30,214 nucleotides of DNA from a virus: the IMG/VR virus record IMGVR_UViG_3300032297_000115, positions 1 through 30,214 of that record; one strand, written 5' to 3'. Both the position numbers and the translations under genes were made by a program. The notes under the pieces were generated by a model. The model had not been told where the DNA came from, made no database searches, and saw nothing but the letters and a program-made list of their open reading frames with translations. Shown here piece after piece: positions 6,701 to 15,959 of this stretch (within the stretch, counting starts at the first letter, position 1; each line of letters opens with the position of its first letter).

Positions 6701-9700
6701 AACTGTTACTAGTGTTAATGGTACTGGATTTAGAACTGGAGCAACTAGGACGGTTAGAGCAAGATTCGGTTCTCCTACTAAATCAGGTGGTCTAGCATCT
6801 ACCGGTACAGCAACTATTAATAGTTCTGGAGTTGTAACTGCAATTGCTACATCGTTTCCTGGAAGTGGATATGTAAATGGTACATTTATTAAAGGAACTA
6901 CAGCAGGTACACCTGACATTGTCATCGGTGGTGCAAGATTAAGTTGGACTATTAGTAATGCAGGTGTAATTACAGGCGGAACTATTATTGACGGCGGTGA
7001 AGGATATGCTGTTAATACACCAATTAACTTTCCTGTACAAGGTGGAGGTGTTGCTGCTACTGCTCATGTGTCTAGTGTAGATGCAAATGGTGCTATTACA
7101 GGTATTGCTATAGATACTGGTGGTACTAATTATTCATCTGATCCTTCCGTAACATTTGGCGGGTCACTTGCTTATACTATTACAGTTAAGCCAGGCTTTA
7201 TCACAACAACCGAGCAACCGTTACCTAATAGTTTAACGCTAATTACTGCGGGTAATCGTAGTATGTTAGCGAACGATTTTACACAAATGAATGATTTAGG
7301 TTATGGTATTTTCTGTACTAACGGTGCGTTAGTAGAGAATGTATCCATGTTTACCTACTACTGCTACTCTGCATATTATGCATTAAATGGCGCTCAATGT
7401 CGAAGTGTTGCAGGGTCGTGTGTATCTGGTGAAAATGCTTTGCGATCAGAAGGCAGTGACCCTACTGAAGTTCCAGTTTCTGCAAGAAGCAAATATGCGA
7501 CATCTCAGATTGCCACAGTTAAGTCAACAGGCGCTTACACAAATAAGATTGATGATTCTACAATATATGTAGAAAGTGTAAGCTATGTACCTATAGCACA
7601 GAGTCAACTTGAGATTAATCATAACGGTGTATGGAGATTATACAATGTTAAGAGTGCGACTCAAGACTCTAATACTAGCGGTGTTTACAATTTAAGTATT
7701 GATGACGGCACAGGTAAGGGATTGTATGCCGCAGTAGCGGACGGCACCGAAGTAATTATTAGGCAGTATTTTAATCAAGTATTAATGGATGTTAACGCAT
7801 CTACACTGTCTAGACCTAGTACCGTACTAACTTACAATGAAGATCCAACTTATGTATATCGAATACTAAGTTTTACAAACCTAGGTGGAGACAGTGCATT
7901 AGCAGAAGGTGATACACCTTATAACTACATCTTGTTTAGTCCTTACTTCTCAGGTAATTTCTACAGACAAGGATTAGGTAAACTAACAGTTACCAGTGGT
8001 GGTTCAGGATACACACCTAACTCAACAGTTACCGCAGTTATTCCTGCTCCAACTGCGGCCACAAGAACTGCTACAGTTAACGGTAATCAAACCGATACAG
8101 ACTTAGTAACTATTACAGGTGCTAGTGGGGTGATTCATATTGGTACCAAAGTTACTATTGGTGGAGTTGATCCAGGCGGTATTCCTACTTATGTTTTGTG
8201 GTCTAACAGTGCCGGTACTCAAATCCGTGTTAGTAATGCTACTAACTGGACAACAGGCAATACACTAACATTTACTAATATTCAAGCAACAGGTTACGGA
8301 GTTACAAATAGTAGTGGTGTTATTACCAGTGTTGTTCTAACTGAGTCTGGTGTAGGTTATGATTCAACCAGTGTTCAAAACATTACTTTTGCTAGTGGGT
8401 CTGCAACTGCAACGGCTTATGTAACAGGTATTGCTGGCACTAAAACTATTAAAGTTGCAGACATAGGTGTATCTAGTCAGGCTAGAATTGCGTCAGGTAT
8501 AACTTACATCTTCGGTTACGAAGGTGATATTTACAAAGTTACTGCTTATAGAAATGCAACTGCAACCGGAAATGCATGGGGCGAAGTTGACTTTGAGAGA
8601 CTAAGTGATGCTGCGGCATTGCAAGCAGAAATAGGTAATACAACTCTAAAAGCAGGTACACAAGCTAACCAAGTTGGTGGAGTTACTTCTAAGATTTCTT
8701 CAATGCGTGTAACAGGCCACGACTTATCCAACATTGGTACTGGTGGCTATGCTGATTCTAAATATCCAAACGACTTATACGGACCTCCAAACAATGCTCC
8801 AGATAGTTCTAAAGAAGTTCAAGAAATTGGAAAAGGTCGTGTGTACTATGTAACTAGTGACCAAGACGGTAACTTCAAAGTTGGTAAATTCTTTAGCGTT
8901 GATCAAGGTCGTGGTACAGTAAGTATTAGCGCACCTATTAGCTTAACCAATGTTGACGGTATTAGCTTTAAACGAGGTCAAACTCTAGTTCAAGTATTCT
9001 CCGTTGACGGAACTATGGGCAATGAATCTAACAATAGTGTTCCTACAGAAAAAGCTATTGTAAGTTATGTTGACAGTCGTCTAGGCCTAAACAAAAATAA
9101 TAGTAGCAACGGTGTTACACCAATTGGTAGTGGCTACTTAGATTTAGGAGGTGTTCGTTCTATGGGTGCAGACCTTAAGATGAATACCTATAAAGTAACA
9201 GGAGTCGGTTCTCCGACAGCGACTACTGATGCAGCCACAAAAGGTTATGCAGATACTAAATTAGCCAAAGACGGCGTTAACAGTTCTCTAGGAGCAAGTG
9301 CTGGTACACTAAGCGGTCCAGTCTACACTAACGAACTTCGTCCTAATACCGATTTAACATTCTGGTTAGGTACTAGTACATATCGATACAGCGATGTATA
9401 CGCTGCCAGATTCCAAGGAACTGCAACTAGCGCACTAAAATGGGATACTGCTCGAACAGTTACATTTAGTGGCGGTGATGTTACTGGTTCGTTTAGTATT
9501 GACGGTAGTTCTAGTGTAACCAATGTTGCATTAACTATCGGTGCCGATAGTGTAGCACTAGGTACAGATACAACAGGTAACTATGTCAAAGATGGTTTAA
9601 TTAGTGGCTTTGGAGTTAGCGGCAGTTCAAGTAGCGAAGGCGGGTCTTATAATATTACTGTTAACTCTACTTCCTCAAACACTGCCAACTACATTGTTGC

Positions 9701-10430
9701 CAGGGATGCAAGTGGAAACTTTAACGCTGGTATTATTACTGCTACAACATTTGTAGGTGATTTAACTGGTACTGCACGAGATGCTAATAAAGTTAATAGT
9801 TCATTAACATTAGGTACGCATTTAAGTTGGGCTACAGGATCTGGCTTTGATGGTAGTGCTGCAAGACAGATTAACACTAATGCTACTGACGGAAACACTG
9901 TAAGTACAATTGTTGCTAGAGATGCAAGTGGAGACTTTGCCGCTAGAACTATTACTTTAGAAAGTATTACTAAAGCAGGATCTGATGGAGTAGGAAATAT
10001 TGGTTCCGGTGGTAATAGATTTAATGTAATCTACGGTACCGCTACTAGTGCCTACTATGCTGACTTGGCAGAAAAGTATTTGCCAGATGCAGAATATGAA
10101 CCTGGTACAGTTGTTGTATTTGGGGGAGATAAAGAAGTAACTATTGCACGACAGTTTATGGACAGACGAATTGCAGGTGTTGTATCTACTAACCCTGCAT
10201 ATCGAATGAACGACGAGCAAGTTGGCGGTATACACATTGCGTTAACTGGTAGGGTGCCTTGTAAGGTAGTTGGTAAAATTAAAAAGGGAGATATGCTAGT
10301 ATCTAGCGGAGCTCCAGGTGTTGCTACTGCTGACAACGATCCTAAATTAGGTTCTGTTATTGGTAAGGCGTTAGAAGATTACGATAGTCAATCAGTTGGC
10401 GTTATCGAAGTAGTAGTAGGAAGACTATAA
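3726..10430 (+). CDS. Giant tail-fibre / receptor-binding structural protein
   Basis: The 2234-aa product is the largest gene here and heads the adhesin operon. The N terminus (NDGTGDSIYTAFQKVNQNF) is a motif also seen in the next gene, probably for virion attachment. Several fibre repeats of the type ATKxYVD/ADTK follow near residues 170-245 and 1770-1850. A pectate-lyase-like start (NFYVSLTGSD, AFKTVNRAARAAE) at about 248-290 suggests a beta-helix, followed by ESGEHRDEYPIRLGQNVSLR near 500. At least five GGxGY-type repeats lie between about 1040 and 1560. The last about 125 residues ([14 protein letters not shown]...) form a domain shared with the first collagen-like fibre. I infer a trimeric fibre with a C-terminal chaperone-like domain. 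It is joined to the next gene by TAATG. Confidence 0.85.
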   Translation: MANQQTINIGSQPNDGTGDSIYTAFQKVNQNFSDVYNLLGFGASFSFLRLKEAPTSLTPKAMLSVNDFGTRIVNRTLNAGTGINILITGDSITIANTASTLKSDTAPTLAGNLNGQNLYSLVNMDRSGPLEDYDAVSRRWVFENFVSRTGYAFTGSTTLYYTSSTVTGNIPSIKDATSSTHLVNKKYADTKIGLAGTSTIDSFTGLPNPAFGTMTGALYLFRDPVETDHPSQAATKNYVDSSSFISPVNFYVSLTGSDTQFDKPVYKRGRGPAYAFKTVNRAARAAEMFIQTSEIVLGPYLKTVTYNNTLNTAYVTASAASTILDATLFGVQLTMGGVGSNGSDGYVAGSIFPGCYIQGKNSGAIAKIESIRQSAGDEIYDVVPVDYAKGFNVPITPDSISGTVTFTLNPSDLTETPDFWIGYKFTVSNNAGTVLSYGTITDVGETIDTSNNCVNYIVVDFSNGVGLTSNLTIEGDNWHVFVADFELAEEIEWGQLQPKNQCTIILESGEHRDEYPIRLGQNVSLRGDEFRRSIVKPQYRDNSRISSISGSKWANTYFFRDTQIDQILTVQLNTSTDYASAVGITINSLTNDSTTRVVTVTLATGSASASWIGKVFKLSGSYKGNGIITAINANTFAVNLAQNSNYLKTIENYTPGATIPSGSWSIYSPINYGYHYLRDASRPINLLTTVYNGGGINNASKLLELNRSFIQSEIIAWINATYPSFSYNQTQYRADVGYIVDAFIDDMRDSGNNNTINIADEYRTLASAQIVASINRINTIGQLIIANSTVTKSPGNSASQVIDSAYTAETRASAVLADLVQACSRIVNSDPAFNPPKYNDQMDVFLMNDATLIRYVSAQGHGGFMKVLDPNGQILAKSPYTQTASSFSKSYNRHVFSGGMFIDGFAGNLQVSPASITNNSSGNPVKINITSPGGLGRPAVSTSTAVRYEIPQTPCFFVHNGVSYEVNFISEWDPLNGTGGINLNPARAGGIATVTSVNGTGFRTGATRTVRARFGSPTKSGGLASTGTATINSSGVVTAIATSFPGSGYVNGTFIKGTTAGTPDIVIGGARLSWTISNAGVITGGTIIDGGEGYAVNTPINFPVQGGGVAATAHVSSVDANGAITGIAIDTGGTNYSSDPSVTFGGSLAYTITVKPGFITTTEQPLPNSLTLITAGNRSMLANDFTQMNDLGYGIFCTNGALVENVSMFTYYCYSAYYALNGAQCRSVAGSCVSGENALRSEGSDPTEVPVSARSKYATSQIATVKSTGAYTNKIDDSTIYVESVSYVPIAQSQLEINHNGVWRLYNVKSATQDSNTSGVYNLSIDDGTGKGLYAAVADGTEVIIRQYFNQVLMDVNASTLSRPSTVLTYNEDPTYVYRILSFTNLGGDSALAEGDTPYNYILFSPYFSGNFYRQGLGKLTVTSGGSGYTPNSTVTAVIPAPTAATRTATVNGNQTDTDLVTITGASGVIHIGTKVTIGGVDPGGIPTYVLWSNSAGTQIRVSNATNWTTGNTLTFTNIQATGYGVTNSSGVITSVVLTESGVGYDSTSVQNITFASGSATATAYVTGIAGTKTIKVADIGVSSQARIASGITYIFGYEGDIYKVTAYRNATATGNAWGEVDFERLSDAAALQAEIGNTTLKAGTQANQVGGVTSKISSMRVTGHDLSNIGTGGYADSKYPNDLYGPPNNAPDSSKEVQEIGKGRVYYVTSDQDGNFKVGKFFSVDQGRGTVSISAPISLTNVDGISFKRGQTLVQVFSVDGTMGNESNNSVPTEKAIVSYVDSRLGLNKNNSSNGVTPIGSGYLDLGGVRSMGADLKMNTYKVTGVGSPTATTDAATKGYADTKLAKDGVNSSLGASAGTLSGPVYTNELRPNTDLTFWLGTSTYRYSDVYAARFQGTATSALKWDTARTVTFSGGDVTGSFSIDGSSSVTNVALTIGADSVALGTDTTGNYVKDGLISGFGVSGSSSSEGGSYNITVNSTSSNTANYIVARDASGNFNAGIITATTFVGDLTGTARDANKVNSSLTLGTHLSWATGSGFDGSAARQINTNATDGNTVSTIVARDASGDFAARTITLESITKAGSDGVGNIGSGGNRFNVIYGTATSAYYADLAEKYLPDAEYEPGTVVVFGGDKEVTIARQFMDRRIAGVVSTNPAYRMNDEQVGGIHIALTGRVPCKVVGKIKKGDMLVSSGAPGVATADNDPKLGSVIGKALEDYDSQSVGVIEVVVGRL

Positions 10431-10978
10431 TGACCATACAATATATTAACACAGGTACATCATCTAATAAAGGAGACGGAGACACACTCCGTACTGCCTT
10501 TAGAAAGATTAATGATAACTTTAGAGTGCTAGAGGCAACTGGCGGAGGAGGCGGTAGTGGGTCAACATCAACTTCTAATGTTTCTATTTTAGATAATACA
10601 CTTGCTCCTTCTATAGATATTAAATCTTTTAGTGGTACATTTACGCTACCTACTAACGATTCTCCAATCAACTTATTTTCTTTTGATAAGTCAGTATACC
10701 AAGGTGCATCTATTGATATATTTGCAGTTGATAGTACAAACAACACACACAACATGGCCAGCAGCTATACTGTGATATGGAATGGACCAAGTGCTATAGT
10801 AACCGGACTCGGAGTAGTATCTATTGCAGCCAACGGATCAAGCGGTAACGCAGTTTGGGATTTAAAAGATGCTAATGTTGTTGGAGATACAATTAATGTA
10901 AGAGCATATAATGCATCAGGTGTTGGCACAAGTAATCAAATTGCATGGCGAGCAAAAGTAAATTTATTTAGGGTCTAA
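10430..10978 (+). CDS. Small structural protein with the shared N-terminal attachment motif
   Basis: The 182-aa product begins MTIQYINTGTSSNKGDGDTL and continues RTAFRKINDNF, the same GDGD..xxAFxKxNxNF pattern as the start of the giant fibre. A Gly/Ser linker follows near residues 38-48, then a beta-rich domain of about 130 residues (WNGPSAIVTGLGVVSIAANG, INVRAYNASGVGT). It probably joins the tail or baseplate next to the fibre. It overlaps the previous stop by one base (TAATG) and is one base from the next ATG. The exact role is unknown. Confidence 0.7.
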   Translation: MTIQYINTGTSSNKGDGDTLRTAFRKINDNFRVLEATGGGGGSGSTSTSNVSILDNTLAPSIDIKSFSGTFTLPTNDSPINLFSFDKSVYQGASIDIFAVDSTNNTHNMASSYTVIWNGPSAIVTGLGVVSIAANGSSGNAVWDLKDANVVGDTINVRAYNASGVGTSNQIAWRAKVNLFRV

Positions 10979-10979
10979 T

Positions 10980-13541
10980 ATGACAGCACCAGTATGGACC
11001 ACTTTAGAAACATTTTTAGGAACCTTTACGCAACGACAATCGGTATTAATACCATTTACTGCTACAGGTACTTCTACTAATTTTTCTATAATTGCCGGAT
11101 CTCTTCCAGAAGGATTAATGCTTCAGGTTGAATCTACTGCAACGACTGCAACAACTACTGGATTTATCTTTGGAAGTTCAAATGCTGTACCTACTGATTT
11201 AACAAGTAAGTTTGTTATTAGAGCATCTAATCCAACTGGAATAACAGATAAAACATTTACTATTGATATTACTGGTGCTACTGAACCAGTTTGGATTACT
11301 CCTAGCGGCTATCTGCCTGTTGGTTCAAGTAATGAATATTTTGCCATTAATCGACAAATAGTAGATTACCAATTAGCGGCACAACCTAATACATTGTTTG
11401 ATAATATGACAATGCGTTATTATATAGAAGATGGTGAAGGGGTATTGCCAACTGGATTGCGGTTAACAGAAGATGGTCGTATCACAGGAACTATCAAAGA
11501 AATAACTGTTCAAAATTTTGATAGTTTAGGCGGAGTAGGATACGATGCATTAAAATATGATAGCTACGGATATGATACTGTAGAAATTATAGATTTACAA
11601 CCTATTAAACCAAAGTTTATTCCTAAACAATATCAATTCTATGTTACGGCCAGCGACGGATATAATACATCTAAGAGATTGTTTAAAATGAAAATTGTTG
11701 ATGCTAATAGTTTAAGAAGTGATACTTCTTGGATATATGCAGATGCAGACTTTTTCCTAAGTAGTGACAGCTACTTATTTTCCCCTAATTGGTTAAATCC
11801 TGCTAACTTAGGTATTAGACGAGCAGCTAATTATCAAATTATTCCTATCAAATTATACGACCCTGTTCCAGGAGCAGGTCCTTTATCATTTGAATGGGAT
11901 AGTATAACTGTTAATCCAGAAATAAAAGCACGAGCAAATAGTTCAAGTGATCCTAACACATATCGACAAACTACTAATTTAGCAGGCGATACAGTTTTAT
12001 ATCTAAAAAATTTAACAGCATTACCAATTGTAGGACAAAAATTTAGATTAGACAGTTATGTAGAAGGAGCTGGAACCACTACCTATACCATTACAAGTGT
12101 GTCGGGCGATTTAAATAATTGCAGTATTCAATTTAAAAGGAATAGTGCATTAGAAATTAATCTGTTAGATGATATACCTAACGATACTATTCTATTCTTA
12201 GGTAGTGCCAGTGAGCATCCAATAGGGTTTCAGCTAGATACAAATTCAGGTAATCTATACGGACAAATTCCGTACATTCCTGCATACAGTATAGATTATA
12301 AATTTACAATTAGAATGATTCGAACTTCTAGCACTGGCGAAGTTCGGAAATATGATAGGGTATTTTCATTAAGGTTACAAGGCAGCGTAGATAGCGACTT
12401 GAGATGGATTACTACTTCAACTGTTGGTGAAATTAAAACAGGTTACCAAAGTGAACTTAGTGTTGTAGCTGCTCATTATAATCATCCTGAAATAGGTATT
12501 ACTTATAGAATAACTTCTGGAGAACTGCCTACAGGGTTAGAATTTAAATCAGATGGTACTATCATTGGAAAAATTCCGTTTGATAAAACTACAACTGTTG
12601 ACGGTGTTACGGATGATTTAGATTTTACAATTGACGGTGGTGCTACTGATATTGATAGATCTTATACATTTACCGTTGAAGCTACAGATATATATAGATT
12701 GGCTGCAATTGATAAAGAATTTACAATTAAGCTAGGAGATAATAGTCTTACTCCTTACAGCTCTATATACATGAGACCTTTTATGTATAGAGACAAAAGA
12801 AAGTCTTACAGAAATTTTATTAACGATTCTAGTGTGTTTGACTATAAAGTATTGTATAGACCTAACGACCCTGCCTTTGGTCTACAGAGCGAAATCAAAT
12901 TAGTATTAGAACACGGTATTGAAAGACTTAACTTAGCTGAATACATCATTGGATTGCAGAATTATTTCTATAATAAAAGATTTTTCTTTGGCGAAGTTAA
13001 AACTCTCAAGGCAGAAGATGAAACAGGAAAATATGTATACGACCTAGTATATGTAGATGTGATCGATTATAATTCAGTTGCTAACAGAAGTCCAGATACT
13101 GTATCATTCTTTATCAACAACTCAATTGCGTCCTATTCTATTGCTAGTATAGAAAACTGGCAAAGGAGTTTAGAAGCAATTCCAATCAAAGGTGAAACTA
13201 TTAAAGTTGACGAATTCTTAAGACCTAGATTTATGCGTACTATACAGCAAGATACTGGTGCACCTTTAGGGTTTATTAAAGCTATGCCAATATGCTATGT
13301 ATTGCCAGGAGAAGGTGCTACTGTTGTTAGAAAGATTAAATTAAGTGGATTTGACTTTAGAGTGCTAGATTTTGAAGTAGATCGATTAGTAATTGATAAT
13401 ACCCTAGATTATAGTGGCGATAAATACCTCAAGTTCCCAGTTACGAATATTGATAGTCAGCGTCCACTCGATGTTATCGCAGGACCAGATGGTATTATTC
13501 TAGAAAGCGAAGACGGACAAGACCTATTTACAGATATTTAA
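10980..13541 (+). CDS. Virion structural protein with Ig-like (He_PIG-type) repeats
   Basis: The 853-aa product contains at least four copies of a putative-Ig repeat signature: SLPEGLMLQ near residue 38, LPTGLRLTEDGRITGTI near 153, GFQLDTNSGNLYGQIP near 414 and LPTGLEFKSDGTIIGKIP near 514. Each is followed by strand-like YxFTxxxTD stretches. The last 250 residues (from about IERLNLAEYIIGLQ) lack the repeat and may be the virion-binding or folding domain. Such beta-sandwich repeats are common on phage tails and capsids and often bind carbohydrate; that role is inferred. It sits in the middle of the fibre operon and starts one base after the previous stop. Confidence 0.75.
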   Translation: MTAPVWTTLETFLGTFTQRQSVLIPFTATGTSTNFSIIAGSLPEGLMLQVESTATTATTTGFIFGSSNAVPTDLTSKFVIRASNPTGITDKTFTIDITGATEPVWITPSGYLPVGSSNEYFAINRQIVDYQLAAQPNTLFDNMTMRYYIEDGEGVLPTGLRLTEDGRITGTIKEITVQNFDSLGGVGYDALKYDSYGYDTVEIIDLQPIKPKFIPKQYQFYVTASDGYNTSKRLFKMKIVDANSLRSDTSWIYADADFFLSSDSYLFSPNWLNPANLGIRRAANYQIIPIKLYDPVPGAGPLSFEWDSITVNPEIKARANSSSDPNTYRQTTNLAGDTVLYLKNLTALPIVGQKFRLDSYVEGAGTTTYTITSVSGDLNNCSIQFKRNSALEINLLDDIPNDTILFLGSASEHPIGFQLDTNSGNLYGQIPYIPAYSIDYKFTIRMIRTSSTGEVRKYDRVFSLRLQGSVDSDLRWITTSTVGEIKTGYQSELSVVAAHYNHPEIGITYRITSGELPTGLEFKSDGTIIGKIPFDKTTTVDGVTDDLDFTIDGGATDIDRSYTFTVEATDIYRLAAIDKEFTIKLGDNSLTPYSSIYMRPFMYRDKRKSYRNFINDSSVFDYKVLYRPNDPAFGLQSEIKLVLEHGIERLNLAEYIIGLQNYFYNKRFFFGEVKTLKAEDETGKYVYDLVYVDVIDYNSVANRSPDTVSFFINNSIASYSIASIENWQRSLEAIPIKGETIKVDEFLRPRFMRTIQQDTGAPLGFIKAMPICYVLPGEGATVVRKIKLSGFDFRVLDFEVDRLVIDNTLDYSGDKYLKFPVTNIDSQRPLDVIAGPDGIILESEDGQDLFTDI

Positions 13542-13544
13542 AAT

Positions 13545-15959
13545 ATGAGCACCATTAGTAATTTACCTATAATAAACACCTTTACTGGTACTCTGATCAT
13601 ACCCGTTTCAGATGGTAGTAAAACTTACCAAGCCACTAGTCAACAGATTGCAGATTTTCTAAGACCAGGATTAGCTGTTGGTTCAACAGGACCTCAAGGT
13701 CCTGTTGGTCAACAAGGTTCAACAGGACAATTTGGTAGTACAGGAGCAAGTGGTGCAACTGGTTTACAAGGTAGTACAGGTGCTACTGGTCAAGGTGCCA
13801 CAGGTGCCACAGGAGCCGCTGGGGCAACTGGTCTTACAGGTGCAACTGGTCCGCAAGGTATACCTGGATCTGCGGCCGCTGCTGGAGGAACAGGTTCTAC
13901 AGGCGCTACTGGGTCACAGGGTGCCACTGGGGCAACAGGAGAGCAAGGTGCTACTGGTCAAGGTGCTACAGGTGCCACTGGCCCTCAAGGAATACCTGGT
14001 ACATTTGCAGGTCAGGGAGGAACAGGTGCTACTGGTCCAGATGGAGCAACTGGTGCAACAGGCGAAGGTGCTACTGGTGCCACTGGACCTATTGGACCGT
14101 CATTTACTATCGATGCATTAGGAAGTTATCCTACACCGTTTGATGAAAGAAGTCAGTATGATGATAGATCATTCGGGTTTACATTCTTAGCAACTAATAG
14201 TGGGTTACTATACTATAAATTAAATGGATATGGTAACTGGTCCACTGGAATTCCTTTTGGAGGTGCTGGCGCCACGGGTGCTACTGGAGCAGGCGCTACA
14301 GGTGCTACAGGTATAGGATCTACAGGTGCTACTGGTACTATAGGTAGCACAGGTGCAACTGGACAAGGGTCAACAGGTGCTACTGGCATCCAAGGTATAC
14401 AAGGAGATGTAGGCACCACAGGAGCTACAGGTGCAACAGGATTTGGTGCTACCGGTGCTACAGGAGAATGGGGTAGCACAGGTTCTACAGGAGCCACAGG
14501 TAATGCAGGGGCTACAGGGGCTACAGGACAACAAGGCTTGCCTGGTGTAAGTGATGTTCCTGGTGCCACAGGTGCTACAGGGCCAGACGGTGCTACTGGT
14601 GCTACTGGTCCACAAGGATTTGTTGGTGCAAGTGGTGCTACTGGTGGTCCTGGAGCGACAGGTGCCACTGGAGCAGGTGCCACAGGTGCTAGTGGTCCAG
14701 AAGGTCCTCAAGGTAACCAAGGGGCAACAGGGCCAGAAGGTGCTACTGGTGCCACTGGTATAGGTTCCACAGGAGCTACTGGAATACAAGGCGGAACAGG
14801 TGCAACTGGAGCAGGTGCTACTGGCGCAACAGGCCCTACAGGAGCATCAGGTGCTGATAGCACAATACCAGGTGCTACTGGACCTCAAGGTGCTACTGGA
14901 GCAACAGGATTTAGCCTTCCTGGAAGTACAGGCGCTACTGGTGCGACTGGTGCAACTGGTCCAGAAGGCGCTACCGGCGCCACTGGAAATCCGGGTCTAG
15001 TAGGTGCAAGCGGTGCTACTGGGGCTACTGGACAAGTGGGTGCTACAGGATCAGGTGCTACAGGTGCTACAGGATTTGGTGCAACTGGAGCAAGTGGCGC
15101 AACTGGTCCAGAAGGTGCAACTGGGCCAACTGGTGCTACAGGACCGTTTGGTCCTGCTGGTACTATTGAGATTAGTACAGTTACTTCAATTACATGGACA
15201 TATACTGCTACTGTTATTAACCTAGGGTCAACAGGAAATGCAATTTTATCATTCTTTATTCCGTCAGGCGCTCCGGGTGCTACAGGAGGAGTAGGTCCAG
15301 AAGGTCCATACGGTGCGACTGGCGCAACTGGTGCATTTGGATCTACGGGTGCAACTGGACCATTAGGTTCTACGGGTGCAACTGGCCCGCAAGGCGCACA
15401 AGGTGTCGGACAGACAGGAGCTACAGGTGCGGTTGGTGATGCAGGTGCTACTGGAGCAACTGGTATTAGTACACAATCTAATCAATTGTTTGTTCAAGAA
15501 TTAGTAACTTATCAAAATGCTAACACTGCTGCGGTGCCGAATACTGTTGCTGCAAGAAATGCAAACGGCGATTTATTTGCAGTTCTATTCCAAGGAACAG
15601 CAACATCGGCTTACTACGCTGACTTGGCAGAAAAATATCTTGCAGATCGAGATTATGAAATTGGCACAGTAGTAACTGTAGGCGGTATTAAAGAAGTAAC
15701 AGCCGTTACAACATCTGATTGCTATGTAGTCGGTGTAGTATCTGGTGCACCTGCGTATATGATGAACAGCGGACTTGCAGGAGGAACATACATTGCGCTA
15801 ACTGGACGAGTCCCAGTTAAAATCGAAGGCTATGTAGTTAAAGGAGATCCTATTTGGCCGTTCGGTGACGGTAAAGGAACAAGTGTAAGCAATGGACGCC
15901 AACCATTTGCTTTTGCTCTAGAAAGCGGATTTGGTGTAGTGGAGTGTTTAGTTAAATGA
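13545..15959 (+). CDS. Collagen-like tail fibre with C-terminal folding domain
   Basis: The 804-aa product starts with a short module ([20 protein letters not shown]) shared with the next gene. Long Gly-X-Y tracts from about residue 46 follow, dominated by Gly-Ala-Thr. They are broken by two globular inserts, about residues 187-240 (with [17 protein letters not shown]) and 540-575 ([15 protein letters not shown]), and by many single-residue G-X-G steps. The C-terminal domain ([20 protein letters not shown] onward, about residue 683) matches the end of the giant fibre. Known phage collagen-like proteins are trimeric tail fibres. No clear Shine-Dalgarno precedes the ATG, so it may depend on coupling. 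It overlaps the next gene by ATGA. Confidence 0.85.
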   Translation: MSTISNLPIINTFTGTLIIPVSDGSKTYQATSQQIADFLRPGLAVGSTGPQGPVGQQGSTGQFGSTGASGATGLQGSTGATGQGATGATGAAGATGLTGATGPQGIPGSAAAAGGTGSTGATGSQGATGATGEQGATGQGATGATGPQGIPGTFAGQGGTGATGPDGATGATGEGATGATGPIGPSFTIDALGSYPTPFDERSQYDDRSFGFTFLATNSGLLYYKLNGYGNWSTGIPFGGAGATGATGAGATGATGIGSTGATGTIGSTGATGQGSTGATGIQGIQGDVGTTGATGATGFGATGATGEWGSTGSTGATGNAGATGATGQQGLPGVSDVPGATGATGPDGATGATGPQGFVGASGATGGPGATGATGAGATGASGPEGPQGNQGATGPEGATGATGIGSTGATGIQGGTGATGAGATGATGPTGASGADSTIPGATGPQGATGATGFSLPGSTGATGATGATGPEGATGATGNPGLVGASGATGATGQVGATGSGATGATGFGATGASGATGPEGATGPTGATGPFGPAGTIEISTVTSITWTYTATVINLGSTGNAILSFFIPSGAPGATGGVGPEGPYGATGATGAFGSTGATGPLGSTGATGPQGAQGVGQTGATGAVGDAGATGATGISTQSNQLFVQELVTYQNANTAAVPNTVAARNANGDLFAVLFQGTATSAYYADLAEKYLADRDYEIGTVVTVGGIKEVTAVTTSDCYVVGVVSGAPAYMMNSGLAGGTYIALTGRVPVKIEGYVVKGDPIWPFGDGKGTSVSNGRQPFAFALESGFGVVECLVK
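13680..15475 (+). repeat. Collagen-like Gly-X-Y coding repeats, first fibre
   Basis: This stretch carries dozens of degenerate copies of a 9-base unit, GGTGCTACT or GGAGCAACA-like, encoding Gly-Ala-Thr. Copies differ mainly at third positions. The array is interrupted at about 14100-14260 and 15150-15265, where globular inserts are encoded. It makes long Pro-rich shadow frames on the minus strand that are not genes. Confidence 0.85.

Noticed and set aside
7387-7572. 61-codon plus-strand frame inside the giant fibre gene
   Set aside because: Out-of-frame shadow of a continuous structural gene, without binding site or domain.
14213-14789. Long Pro/Val/Ala- and Cys/Ser-rich frames on the minus strand
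   Set aside because: They are mirror images of the Gly-Ala-Thr repeats of the collagen-like gene; no binding site or independent codon pattern supports them.
13680-15475. Possible CRISPR-like or minisatellite array
   Set aside because: The 9-base units are coding, degenerate at third positions and lack spacers; they encode collagen-like triplets.
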